Origin: Candidatus Latescibacterota bacterium
Lineage (GTDB): Bacteria > Latescibacterota > 4484-107
DNA: 7,442 nucleotides
Assembly (NCBI GenBank): GCA_030613045.1
Contig: JAUWMS010000111.1
Location: forward strand, 1 to 7,442
Direction of reading: 5' to 3'
Numbering within the stretch: position 1 is the stretch's first letter; each line of letters opens with the position of its first letter. Position numbers and translations under genes: made by a program. Below, piece after piece: positions 1 through 6,414 of the stretch. The notes under the pieces are model-generated. The model did not search any database. It saw only the letters and a list, made by a program, of their open reading frames with translations, and was not told where the DNA came from.

Positions 1-1181
1 AGAAAGCCGGAACTGGCCAGAACGGGTGAGAGCGCCCGCCTGTCCACATCGTAGTCCATGTAGAACCGATTCTCCTCAGACCAGAGGCGCTCGTTGATCA
101 ACCGGCACAGGCGCTCGTGTTTTTCCTTCCACATCACGGCATCCTCGTGCAGACCGAGCGAATCGGCAAAATCGGCCAACACTTCGCATTCCGAGGCAAG
201 GAAGGCATTGAAGTCCACCGCATCGAGCTGGGTAGCGCTGTCGAAACGGGGAGAATTATCCATGCCGCTCTCTCCGCTGCGGCAGTGGGGATCCCCTTCG
301 ATGAACCATTCGACCAGCCCGGCGCCGTCGGTGTCGCGATGGGCAAGGTCCCACGCCACATAAGCACACAGCTTGGGATACAGGGTCTCGATCCATGCCT
401 CGTCGGGTGTGACCTCACTGACCAGCTTGACTCCCAAAGCCAAAATGGGAGGCTGCGTAATGTTCGATACCGTCGAAGGGGTGATGCAATGGGGAATAAA
501 TCCATCCTCCCGCTGCGCGTCGAACACGGCTGAGAGCATCTCCCGCGCCAGACCAACATCTACGTGCCGCCAGCCGATGGCGTGGAAAACGGAATCCCAG
601 AGCCACATGCCGCGATGGGGCCAGCGATCCGGCGTGGTCCAGCGGTGGCGTATGCTCCCCTCCGGAGTGTAAACCTGCGTCTTCATCAGGGAGAGGGCTT
701 TGCCCAACGCGCGCTGTGTGGACGGAGACCCGGTCGAAGAAACGTTCAATTGCCGTAGCCAGTTGGAACGTTCCGCAACGGCCGCGTTTAGATCGGCGGC
801 GATCATCGCCGCATTGAAGCGGGCCGAGGCGCCGACGAGAACCCGCCCTTTCCTGGACACGCACGCAATTTTATCATCCCGTTCCAGCACGTCGCACGGC
901 CCTTCGACGAGGAGGTGATGGGCGTCGAGAAACGCGCCCCGTACCCCGCTGCCCGTTTGGGCTTGCAGCTCGAAGAAATCACCGGCCACAAGGACGCTAT
1001 CCACCGTTTGTCCGGAAAACCTCAGCTTGCAGTTCCCCGGGAGTTTTACGTCGATTCCACACGATTCAAAGGCCGTTCGAGCCGTCAGTCCGTTGTCGTA
1101 ATCGGTTGTACCGTCCAGCCCGGAAAATGCGAGCAGTTGTCCGCCTGTCCAGCTGGCGTGTCGGAGTTTGTTCAGATCCAT
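1..1181 (-). CDS. MGH1/GH63-like glycoside hydrolase, 3' end outside the window
   Basis: The first 393 residues of a glycosidase are present; the gene runs off the left edge. Residues 1-145 form a beta-rich N-terminal region beginning MDLNKLRHASWTGGQLLAF. From about residue 155 the alpha/alpha-barrel signature of MGH1/GH63/trehalase-like enzymes is seen: GMWLWDSVFHAIGW (191-204), where Asp196 sits at the usual general-acid position, QREDGFIPH (223-231), QPPILA (243-248) and SGMDNSPRFD (305-314). The second catalytic motif, normally near the C-terminus, lies outside the window, so activity cannot be judged. There is no signal peptide, which suggests cytoplasmic cleavage of imported oligosaccharides; the substrate is unknown. 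The ATG shares one base with the TAA of the upstream winged-helix gene (TAATG) and has an AGAGGA ribosome site 9 bases before it, so translation is probably coupled. Family is confident, specificity is not. Confidence 0.85.
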   Translation of the reverse strand, partial: MDLNKLRHASWTGGQLLAFSGLDGTTDYDNGLTARTAFESCGIDVKLPGNCKLRFSGQTVDSVLVAGDFFELQAQTGSGVRGAFLDAHHLLVEGPCDVLERDDKIACVSRKGRVLVGASARFNAAMIAADLNAAVAERSNWLRQLNVSSTGSPSTQRALGKALSLMKTQVYTPEGSIRHRWTTPDRWPHRGMWLWDSVFHAIGWRHVDVGLAREMLSAVFDAQREDGFIPHCITPSTVSNITQPPILALGVKLVSEVTPDEAWIETLYPKLCAYVAWDLAHRDTDGAGLVEWFIEGDPHCRSGESGMDNSPRFDSATQLDAVDFNAFLASECEVLADFADSLGLHEDAVMWKEKHERLCRLINERLWSEENRFYMDYDVDRRALSPVLASSGF

Positions 1182-1480
1182 TAAGGGCTATCCTCTTGAT
1201 CCTTTAGACGGTAAGTCCCAGTTATTGGTGAACCGACAAATTCAACGATTCCTTGTTTCTTCAAAGCCGCAATGTCCCTCCTGGCCGTTTTTTCGGTTAC
1301 ATCCCAGTGATGTGCCAGAACAGCGGCCTCAACATCTATCCCTGATCCAAGCTGATTCAGAAACCACTGCTGCCGTTTATTTACTGGGACATTTCCCGGC
1401 ACATTTACCGGGACATCGGTCTTCGCCGGCACACCTCCGAGGTCTTGAAGCCCGCGGAGGTCTCTCAGGAAGAGCAACAA
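1181..1480 (-). CDS. Small winged-helix DNA-binding protein, possibly the tail of a Fic or AlbA_2-type regulator
   Basis: A 99-residue frame. Residues 20-34 carry the repetitive linker VPVNVPGNVPVN, seen before C-terminal winged-helix domains of Fic-family and RecG-like/AlbA_2 regulators. Residues 35-93 look like that domain: KRQQWFLNQL, then VTEKTARRDIAALKKQGIVEFVGS as the recognition helix and wing. There is no catalytic Fic motif (HPFxxGN) here and the same frame has a stop (TAG) shortly upstream. Either this is a free-standing small regulator starting at TTG 1480 (AGGA lies 7 bases before it), or it is a 5'-truncated remnant. The stop codon overlaps the start of the glycosidase gene by one base, which favours a live two-gene operon in which it could regulate the glycosidase. 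That role is an inference. Confidence 0.55.
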   Translation of the reverse strand: MLLFLRDLRGLQDLGGVPAKTDVPVNVPGNVPVNKRQQWFLNQLGSGIDVEAAVLAHHWDVTEKTARRDIAALKKQGIVEFVGSPITGTYRLKDQEDSP

Positions 1481-1610
1481 TGGAAATTCCTATACTATCG
1501 AGTTGATCGGCTCTGGCGAACTGCTCGCACAACGCGGCGGACTTCCAACAGCCAGGCTCCCATCATGAAAGCGGCGCATAGGTCCAAATCCCTCCCCATA
1601 GCCGATACCA
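1481..1610. other. Intergenic stretch, nothing recognised
   Basis: These 130 bases separate the thioredoxin-family stop codon from the winged-helix TTG start. I checked all minus-strand frames for an N-terminal Fic or AAA-type domain that could belong to the winged-helix fragment and saw none. No convincing GTTRRRY core site, terminator hairpin or promoter was found. Confidence 0.4.
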
Positions 1611-2192
1611 CTACACCAGATCGCACGCCTCAGGCGGCATCCAGTGCTCGTCTTTCCCCTCCCACTTGACATTGCAGCCGATAGGATTGGTCACCGGCGT
1701 GCTCACGGGCTGACCCGCCAGCACCTCCTCCAAAGCCCGGTCGACATCATGGACGGACCGCTCGTCCGGCTGGCGCGGATTGTCCACACCGCGGCCGGTA
1801 TAGACGAGCTTCCGGTCTTGGTCGAACACGTAGAAATGCGGCGTTCGGAGCGCGCCATACGCCACCGCCACTTCCTGGGATTGATCCCGCACATAGACCC
1901 ACGGAAAACGATGCGCATCCATCCGTTCCACCATGTGGGCAAAATCATCGGTCGGATACGTGTTCTCGCTGTTGGCGTTGATGCCGACAAAGGCCACGCC
2001 CTGGTCCTGGAAGCGCTCGACCGTCGCGCGCGTCGTTTCATCCGAGCCGGTCACGTAAGGGCAGTGGTTGCAGGTAAAAAAGACCACCAACACCCCGGCC
2101 CCGGAAAAATCGGACAGGCTGTACGGTTTTCCATCCGTCGCCGGCAGCGTAAAGTCCGGAGCTTTCTCACCGATCTGCAAGGTAAACGCCAT
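1611..2192 (-). CDS. Thioredoxin-family protein (AhpC/TSA-redoxin fold)
   Basis: A 193-residue cytoplasmic thiol-redox protein. It opens with the redoxin signature [20 protein letters not shown], followed by strand VLVVFFT and the active site CNHCPY (Cys41 and Cys44, a CxxC pair). The cis-proline loop is RTPHFYVFD (Pro118), then [10 protein letters not shown] (133-142), and a C-terminal GCNVKW with Cys173, typical of this CNHC subfamily. It probably reduces disulfides or peroxides; the partner is unknown. Two ATGs lie 6 bases apart. The AGGAGGAGG before them is badly spaced for the upstream one (2198) but 6-9 bases from the one chosen at 2192; an in-frame GTG at 2231 is unlikely. It follows the sulfatase gene by 98 bases, across a possible cassette junction with GTTGGAC at 2218-2224. 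Confidence 0.9.
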   Translation of the reverse strand: MAFTLQIGEKAPDFTLPATDGKPYSLSDFSGAGVLVVFFTCNHCPYVTGSDETTRATVERFQDQGVAFVGINANSENTYPTDDFAHMVERMDAHRFPWVYVRDQSQEVAVAYGALRTPHFYVFDQDRKLVYTGRGVDNPRQPDERSVHDVDRALEEVLAGQPVSTPVTNPIGCNVKWEGKDEHWMPPEACDLV

Positions 2193-2217
2193 GGCCATCC
2201 TCCTCCTTGAATGTTTT

Positions 2218-2262
2218 GTCCAACGGTTCACTCAGGCGGCGCGTACGCCTGAAGGGTTTATT
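2218..2262 (-). other. Possible degenerate attC-like junction with core site GTTGGAC
   Basis: On the minus strand, GTTGGAC (2224-2218) fits the integron core consensus GTTRRRY and lies 25 bases before the thioredoxin-family ATG. Between it and the sulfatase stop is a perfect 7-bp stem, TCAGGCG/CGCCTGA, with a 7-base loop (2232-2252). An outer partner box is poor: AATAAAC (2262-2256) pairs only through its AAC. The whole is 45 bases, shorter than usual attC sites. It could equally be a weak terminator of the sulfatase gene, though no T-run follows. Confidence 0.35.
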
Positions 2263-2290
2263 ACGACGAAACGCAAATTTCACCGCAACG

Positions 2291-3802
2291 TCATCGTCTG
2301 TCCGTATCGCGAGGCACCACGTCGCAGGTCTCCACATACCAGCGAAGCAGCCGGTCTTTCAGCGCGATCAGGATGTCCCGAAAGGCCGGATCGCCGATGA
2401 CGTTCCGCTCTTCCATCGGATCGTGGACGAGATCGTAGAGTTCGTCCTGTTCGTACAGGCGTTGCACATACTTGTGTGTTTTGGTGCGACACATGGCGGC
2501 CTTAGTGTGATGAGGGCCGTCGTCGGTGATCTGCAGGCGTATCCGCGGGTAGTACAGGCCTTTGTCCTCGGTTCCGATCACGGCGGATCGGCTTTCGCGT
2601 TCCATGGCTTGGATCTCGCCGATTCTGCGGCCGCCTTCGCAGAAAACCGCATCCCGATGGACATCCGTTTGGCCGGTGAGCAGCGGCAGAAGGCTTTTGC
2701 CGAAATGATCGTACCCCGGTTCAATGCCGGTCAGATCGTACACGGTGGCGACGAAGTCCACCAGCTCGACGAGTGCATCGCAGACACGCGGCTTGACCGG
2801 CACATTCCCGGGCGGTTTTATGATAAAGGGCACGCGCGACAAGCTGTCCTCAAAAATGTTCTGCGCCTTTTCCACCAAGCCATAGTCGCCCGCGAAGTCG
2901 CCGTGATCGGAGAACAGGAAGACGGCGCTGTCGTCGTAGAGGCCGGCTTTCCGGAGTGCGTCAAGCAGCAGCCCGAACTGATGGTCCAGCCGTGCGCACA
3001 TCCCGTAGTAAGTGGCGCGCAGCTCGGTCCACCGCTCCTCGGTCCAGTCCTGCAGGCCCTGGCCTTCCGAGATGCCGCGCAAGAGCGATGGCTTGCCGGT
3101 CCAGTTCTCCGGGTGCATAGCCCGGCGCGGGATACTGGCCCGGTCGGTTAGGCTGTACCACGGTTCTTCCACGCAATAGGGCGGGTGGGGGTAGGTGAGC
3201 GGAAGATACACGCAAAGCGGCTTATCACCGTCATACTCCCTGAGAAAGTCTATCGCACCCAGCACGTTGGCCCAATCCCCGTCGCAATAGATCTCCTCGT
3301 CGTGCTTGTCGAGTTTGCCTTTGAAAAAGCTGAAGTAGTTGTCGCCATCGGGCTTTCCGCGCCAGGAAATATCTCCGCCATGATGGCTCTCGCGCGGGGT
3401 GCATCCCCATCGTGCGTAGTCCGCCTGAGTCGGTTTGAAGCGCACGTGGCACGTCTCCTCATCCCCATCCTGCCCCGGGATCAGGTCGTTCTTGCCGCCC
3501 CACCACACGAAATAGCCGGCGTCTTTGAGAATGCTGAGGAGGTTGAATTCGCCATGTTCGCGGTGCAGCATGTGGTGCATGGTGCGGTGGCCGCGCACGT
3601 GCGGATACCAGCCCGTCATGAAACTGCAGCGGCTCGGTGTGCAGACCGGATTCTGGCAAAAGGAAGCGGAAAACGATACGGCGTCGGATGCGATTAGTGC
3701 GTCTATGTTGGGGGTCCGGGCGGCCGGATTGCCCACGTGCCCGAGCACGTCCCCACGCCACTGGTCCGGATTGAAAACGATAATGTGAGGTTTCTTCTTC
3801 AT
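2291..3802 (-). CDS. Type I (formylglycine-dependent) sulfatase, S1 family
   Basis: A 503-residue sulfatase that should hydrolyse sulfate esters, most likely on sulfated polysaccharide fragments. The N-terminal strand HIIVFNPDQWRGD supplies the first metal-binding position (Asp13). CTPSR at 54-58 is the CxPSR maturation motif, Cys54 being the residue oxidised to formylglycine; it continues as CSFMTGWYPH. GGK (Lys104), YPHPPY (His206), FSDHGD (Asp299, His300) and EKAQ (Lys312) are the other usual active-site positions. The C-terminal subdomain ends in ELYDLVHDPMEERNV. No signal peptide is visible, so it may act inside the cell, unless an exported form uses another start. ATG 3802 is preferred over 3823 because AGG lies 7 bases before it. 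No formylglycine-generating enzyme is present in the window. GTTAGGC lies only 6 bases before the ATG. The substrate cannot be told from sequence. Confidence 0.95.
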   Translation of the reverse strand: MKKKPHIIVFNPDQWRGDVLGHVGNPAARTPNIDALIASDAVSFSASFCQNPVCTPSRCSFMTGWYPHVRGHRTMHHMLHREHGEFNLLSILKDAGYFVWWGGKNDLIPGQDGDEETCHVRFKPTQADYARWGCTPRESHHGGDISWRGKPDGDNYFSFFKGKLDKHDEEIYCDGDWANVLGAIDFLREYDGDKPLCVYLPLTYPHPPYCVEEPWYSLTDRASIPRRAMHPENWTGKPSLLRGISEGQGLQDWTEERWTELRATYYGMCARLDHQFGLLLDALRKAGLYDDSAVFLFSDHGDFAGDYGLVEKAQNIFEDSLSRVPFIIKPPGNVPVKPRVCDALVELVDFVATVYDLTGIEPGYDHFGKSLLPLLTGQTDVHRDAVFCEGGRRIGEIQAMERESRSAVIGTEDKGLYYPRIRLQITDDGPHHTKAAMCRTKTHKYVQRLYEQDELYDLVHDPMEERNVIGDPAFRDILIALKDRLLRWYVETCDVVPRDTDRR

Positions 3803-3808
3803 GGTGTC

Positions 3809-3865
3809 GCCTAACGATGGCATCTGGCCGCGCGGTTATGCATCGGATGAAACGACGGGTTTCGC
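3809..3865 (-). other. Possible attC-like junction with core site GTTAGGC
   Basis: On the minus strand GTTAGGC (3815-3809) is a perfect GTTRRRY and lies 6 bases before the sulfatase ATG. Adjacent to it is an imperfect stem: on the plus strand GATG-g-CAT (3816-3823) pairs with ATG-CATC (3838-3844), leaving one unpaired G and a 14-base GC-rich loop. The outer partner box is uncertain: GCATAAC (3842-3836, one mismatch to RYYYAAC, giving a very short site) or GCGAAAC (3865-3859, a poorer match). It fills the space between the ydeI-like stop and the sulfatase start. The core site is clear; the full attC is doubtful. Confidence 0.4.
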
Positions 3866-3867
3866 AA

Positions 3868-4477
3868 TCATTTCAGTCCCAATTTCTTCCCCTGTTCCAG
3901 CAACCCAATTGATTCTTCGACTCGTCGCTCTTTTGTATCTTTTCGTTTGGCCCTTTGGATCCAGAGCATGAATTGCTTTTGATAGCATGGGACCAGTTGA
4001 TCGAAATATCCTTTCGCTTTTCTGTTTTCAGCCAAGGCATCATCCAATTCTTCAGGCAGTTCCGCGTTGATTTCAGGACGATCATTCTCATCCCACAATC
4101 CTGATTTTTTGGCTGCTTCTATTTTAACGAGGCCATGCGCTGTCATTCGGCCTTCCCAGATGACTTTTTCCACTCGGTTGGTCGAGGCTCCTTCTATCGG
4201 ACTGCCTCGACTTATTATTCAACTTTGACCAGTGACTATCACACTTTCGTGGAGTAAATTTCCGCGCATATCTTTCTTCATCTATTTTTCTGATAATGCT
4301 GTCTATCCACCCAAAACACAAAGCCTCCTCGACCGCTGCATCATATTCAAGTGTTGACTTCCCTGTGTGTTTCTTGTAAAAAATCAACCAGATTCCGGGA
4401 TTCTTGTCATGATTTTGAACGAGCCATTTTCGCCACTCGGTTCGAGTGATTGCGTGCATTTCTTTCATACTTTTCAT
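3868..4477 (-). pseudogene. YdeI/OmpD-associated (OmdA-like) protein gene, broken by a 31-bp palindrome
   Basis: Two frames together make one YdeI-family protein. The first (from ATG 4477, with GAGG 7 bases before it) reads EALCFGWIDS and RYARKFTPRK, ending its homology at HWSKLNN (residues 82-88). The second (from about 4180 to the stop at 3868) continues with NRVEKVIWEGRMTAHGL, then KIEAAKKSGLW and ELPEELDDAL to the C-terminus. The joint is exactly occupied by the inverted repeat at 4181-4211. Cutting out its 31 bases joins the frames into 192 codons, the normal length for the family. As written, ribosomes would read through the repeat and stop after 117 residues. The family is associated with bacteriocin or stress protection; the biochemical function is unsettled. 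This gene and its upstream neighbours look AT-richer than the flanking genes, suggesting separate origin. Confidence 0.85.
4181..4211. repeat. 31-bp palindromic element inside the ydeI-like gene
   Basis: Perfect 8-bp arms GTCGAGGC and GCCTCGAC enclose 15 bases. On the minus strand a second short stem (TCC/GGA) can form inside, leaving a 7-base loop, GATAGAA. Its length is one more than a multiple of three, and it sits exactly where the reading frame of the host gene shifts. No target-site duplication is obvious. It looks like an inserted palindromic repeat, unrelated in sequence to the 33-bp one at 7128-7160. Confidence 0.75.
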
Positions 4478-4493
4478 TCCGGAACCTCAGATC

Positions 4494-4643
4494 CTACAGC
4501 CCAAATGCGGAGAGAATTCCTTCATATCCGGGAAATCGTGGCTCGCTGTATTTCATCACTGCGTAGCCACCTACAATAAGATAGCGCGTCTCATGCTTTT
4601 CGAAAAGATTCAACAGTTCTCTGAAGTCGGAATTCGTTAGCAT
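4494..4643 (-). pseudogene. Truncated MNT-type nucleotidyltransferase
   Basis: A 49-residue frame from ATG 4643, with GAGG 5 bases before it. Residues 5-37 match the start of small nucleotidyltransferases: SDFRELLNLFEKHETRYLIV then GGYAVMKYSEPRF, including the GG turn (25-26) before the nucleotide-binding helix. The next expected segment, with the DLD metal-binding aspartates, is absent. After Phe37 the frame runs into PGYEGILSAFGL and stops, so the catalytic part is deleted and the product should be inactive. Its first 53 bases overlap, in another frame, the end of the 65-aa gene upstream. The stop is 16 bases before the ydeI-like ATG. The N-terminal family assignment is from memory of the motif. 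Confidence 0.7.
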
Positions 4644-4788
4644 CTTTACCTCGAATCAAGAAGTAGTCATCCAGCATGTCCGATACGGCCTCAAAATTGA
4701 CACGATCCCCTTGAGACTGCCAGAAGCGAATATCGAATGAACGCCTGTCATCCGTAATGCGCTGATAGTTTTCCTCTATTGCTCTCAT
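4591..4788 (-). CDS. Small conserved hypothetical protein found next to nucleotidyltransferases
   Basis: A 65-residue acidic and charged protein, MRAIEENYQRITDDRRSFD at the start and ending FRLQRTVESFRKA. ATG 4788 is chosen over 4818 because GGGAGAG lies just before it. I recognise the pattern (FDIRFWQSQGD in the middle, RLQRTVESF near the end) as a small hypothetical family that tends to precede a nucleotidyltransferase gene, and such a gene follows here with a 53-base overlap. No catalytic motif, signal peptide or membrane segment is visible. A toxin-antitoxin-like role with the nucleotidyltransferase is possible, but there is no direct evidence. Its ATG lies 10 bases beyond the attC-like site that follows the ADP-ribosylglycohydrolase gene. 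Confidence 0.65.
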   Translation of the reverse strand: MRAIEENYQRITDDRRSFDIRFWQSQGDRVNFEAVSDMLDDYFLIRGKDANEFRLQRTVESFRKA

Positions 4789-4798
4789 TTTCTCTCCC

Positions 4799-4868
4799 GC
4801 CCGAACGATGAAAATCACCTGTAAGAAATGGCGCAGCTATTTCTTGCAGGTGGATTCTTTTGTTGGGC
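4799..4868 (-). other. attC-like recombination site ending the ADP-ribosylglycohydrolase cassette
   Basis: Read on the minus strand, the 70-base palindrome begins with GCCCAAC (4868-4862, fits RYYYAAC) 17 bases after the ADP-ribosylglycohydrolase stop. It ends with GTTCGGGC (4806-4799), which is GTTGGGC-like with an extra C. A near-perfect 14-bp stem (4816-4829 with 4839-4852, one T-G pair) with a 9-base loop lies between, extended by an AT-rich pairing of about 5 bp. On the plus strand, which would be the recombining bottom strand, G4853 is unpaired on the side next to the GCCCAAC box, as the extrahelical G of attC sites is. The GCCCAAC box is the exact complement of GTTGGGC at the 5' end of the same gene unit. 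A Rho-independent terminator is the simpler alternative (ATTTT follows the stem), but it does not explain the outer boxes. Confidence 0.6.
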
Positions 4869-4885
4869 CAAGTTGATCTTCTGTC

Positions 4886-6328
4886 CTATGTTTTGCACAT
4901 GCACGCCTCCGCTCTGGCGTGGCAACTTGGACAGGACGGTACATTTGCACCAGCTTCGTATCCCTTTGCCTCGTCCGGTCCGAGGATCACGAAATCGATC
5001 TTGCCTCCGTTGACTTCGACTGAGATCACGTTTCTCCCGTCTACGGCTTGCTGAGCAAGAAGCCGAAAGCGAGTGGGACCGAGACGATCACATTTCCAAC
5101 CATCGGGAGCGGATAGATCAACAGCCGGTGTTGGTCCGGGTACCGTGGAAATCTCGACATCTTTCCCGATTCCGGGCCACAGGACCGGCTCTCCTCCGTA
5201 GTGCAGCCAGACCTCTTTCCCGCGAAGTAGTTCGACTCCGGCATGAACATCTTGCTTGACAGCATCACGGGCCAAGTCATTTTGGAACAGACGTGTGCGC
5301 AGACCCTCCGGGGAGACATCTCGATCTCCGAACGAAATCCCCTCCTTGAGCGTGAGCGATTTCTCCGCAAGCGCGAGCGTCCGGTCTGTGAGATCGCCGA
5401 TCGTGGCAGGGGCATCGCAGTTTCCGGTAAACTTATGGAGGACAATGTCTGTGCCGATCGGCGCTATCCATTTCCCCGGGATGCCTGCCCTGCCGTGAAG
5501 GATGCCGAGCAAAGCGCCCAAAGTGGCGCCTGTACAGTCTGTGTCGTATCCGCAGTTCACGGCTTTGCAGAGCTTGTCTCCAAAATCACATCCGTACAGC
5601 CATCCGATTATGGTGAACCCGTGATTGGGCACCGCGTTGCACGGCTGAATGTGTCCGAATCGAGTCGCGATTCTCTCTCTCGCTTCTCCCCATGTCTTTC
5701 CATTCCGGTGACACCAGATCGCTTCGCGGATGGAGCGTGCCAAATGGCTTGACAGAGGAATCATATTGAGACCGATTCGTATCAGGGTCATGGGATTGCT
5801 TTCAACGAATGCGGCAGATTGGAGGGCAGCCCAAAACATCTCCCCGTACATTCCTTCGCCTCCAGCGTGGTCCAGTGTGGAATCCTTCCACGCCATGCGC
5901 GCAGCCGCTTGAGGATCGCCTGGATGCATGCAAGCCCAGATCTCGCTACGTATAGGGGATCCCATTTCATCAACGAAATAGTTTTCGAAACAGCCGGCTA
6001 TAGGAGGTCGCAAACCCCGGTCGAAATTCCGCATGAAGAAGCCGTATTCGTTCCACGGGTAGCGGCAGGCATAGCGACTCCAGTATTCGGCAAACGTGCG
6101 TACCGATGGGTCCAGCCCCTTTTCCTCCAGCATCTTCAACCACACCAATTGAAGGTCGAGGTCATCATTGGGTGCAGCCTTGCTGGGAATCGGGTCGTAA
6201 AACGTCAGGGCGTGGGTATGTTTCTTGCATTCCCATGGCCCCCCGAGGGTTCCACCGATATTTTTGCCTAACCAGCAGGCGTAGACCTTGTCACGATAAT
6301 TCGCTCTATCAAGTATCAATTCGTTCAT
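4886..6328 (-). CDS. ADP-ribosylglycohydrolase family protein (DraG/ADPRH fold)
   Basis: A 480-residue protein. The N-terminal helix YRDKVYACWLGKNIGGTLGG (11-30) is typical of the family. The first metal site is NDDLDLQLVWL (Asp55, Asp56, Asp58) and the second is NCGYDTDCTGATLGALLGI (Asp262, Thr263, Asp264, Thr266); HAGGEGMYGEMF (154-165) is the intermediate family motif. All dinuclear-metal positions are present, so it should be active in removing ADP-ribose or hydrolysing a related N- or O-glycosidic bond. Residues from about 300 form an extra C-terminal region, ending with a cysteine-rich CPSCHARAEACMC that could bind a metal. Family members of this long type are frequent in glycan-degrading bacteria, where a nucleoside- or sugar-directed role is possible. 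ATG 6328 (GAGG 5 bases before it) is preferred over 6358. GTTGGGC lies 21 bases before the start and an attC-like site follows the stop. Confidence 0.93.
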   Translation of the reverse strand: MNELILDRANYRDKVYACWLGKNIGGTLGGPWECKKHTHALTFYDPIPSKAAPNDDLDLQLVWLKMLEEKGLDPSVRTFAEYWSRYACRYPWNEYGFFMRNFDRGLRPPIAGCFENYFVDEMGSPIRSEIWACMHPGDPQAAARMAWKDSTLDHAGGEGMYGEMFWAALQSAAFVESNPMTLIRIGLNMIPLSSHLARSIREAIWCHRNGKTWGEARERIATRFGHIQPCNAVPNHGFTIIGWLYGCDFGDKLCKAVNCGYDTDCTGATLGALLGILHGRAGIPGKWIAPIGTDIVLHKFTGNCDAPATIGDLTDRTLALAEKSLTLKEGISFGDRDVSPEGLRTRLFQNDLARDAVKQDVHAGVELLRGKEVWLHYGGEPVLWPGIGKDVEISTVPGPTPAVDLSAPDGWKCDRLGPTRFRLLAQQAVDGRNVISVEVNGGKIDFVILGPDEAKGYEAGANVPSCPSCHARAEACMCKT

Positions 6329-6349
6329 CTTGTCCTCGTTCCTCCTGTT

Positions 6350-6356
6350 GCCCAAC
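6350..6356 (-). other. Integron core site GTTGGGC, presumed attI/first-cassette boundary
   Basis: The minus strand reads GTTGGGC, a perfect GTTRRRY, between the TATAAT box and the ribosome site of the ADP-ribosylglycohydrolase gene. It is complementary over all 7 bases to GCCCAAC at the far end of the same gene unit. That is expected if the two ends were joined as one attC in a circular cassette. The sequence to its right, up to the recombinase start at 6495, would then be attI. Confidence 0.55.
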
Positions 6357-6361
6357 ATTGG

Positions 6362-6367
6362 ATTATA
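6362..6367 (-). promoter_or_regulatory. -10 box TATAAT for the ADP-ribosylglycohydrolase gene
   Basis: A perfect TATAAT lies 33 bases upstream of the ATG and 5 bases outside the core site. Transcription would start close to the cassette boundary. No good -35 box is seen at 16-18 bases, so an activator may be needed. If the integron reading is right, this would act as the cassette promoter. Confidence 0.5.
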
Positions 6368-6393
6368 CCGCCTATATGCTGTTTTATATTACG

Positions 6394-6414
6394 GCAACAC
6401 AACCCTTTTGTTGC
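6394..6414. promoter_or_regulatory. 21-bp inverted repeat, possible operator between divergent promoters
   Basis: GCAACA and TGTTGC arms (perfect, 6 bp) enclose a 9-base centre. The site lies just upstream of the minus-strand TATAAT region and overlaps the -35 box of the plus-strand promoter, so a bound regulator could affect both. It does not resemble the LexA box that controls some intI genes. The binding protein is unknown. Confidence 0.35.

Noticed and set aside
415..864. A 149-codon minus-strand open frame
   Set aside because: It is an alternative frame of the glycosidase gene, whose frame continues unbroken from 1181 to the window edge.
1644..2210. A 188-codon open frame on the plus strand
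   Set aside because: It is the antisense of the thioredoxin-family gene with its CNHC active site; no motif of its own.
2207..3151. A 314-codon open frame on the plus strand
   Set aside because: It lies opposite the sulfatase gene, whose active-site motifs are unmistakable, and its own translation shows no family motif.
4816..4852. The 14-bp stem as a simple Rho-independent terminator
   Set aside because: A terminator role is possible, but the 9-base loop, weak T-run and paired outer boxes GCCCAAC/GTTCGGGC are better explained by an attC-like site.
5243..5752. A 169-codon plus-strand open frame
   Set aside because: It is antisense to the ADP-ribosylglycohydrolase gene and shows no recognisable domain.
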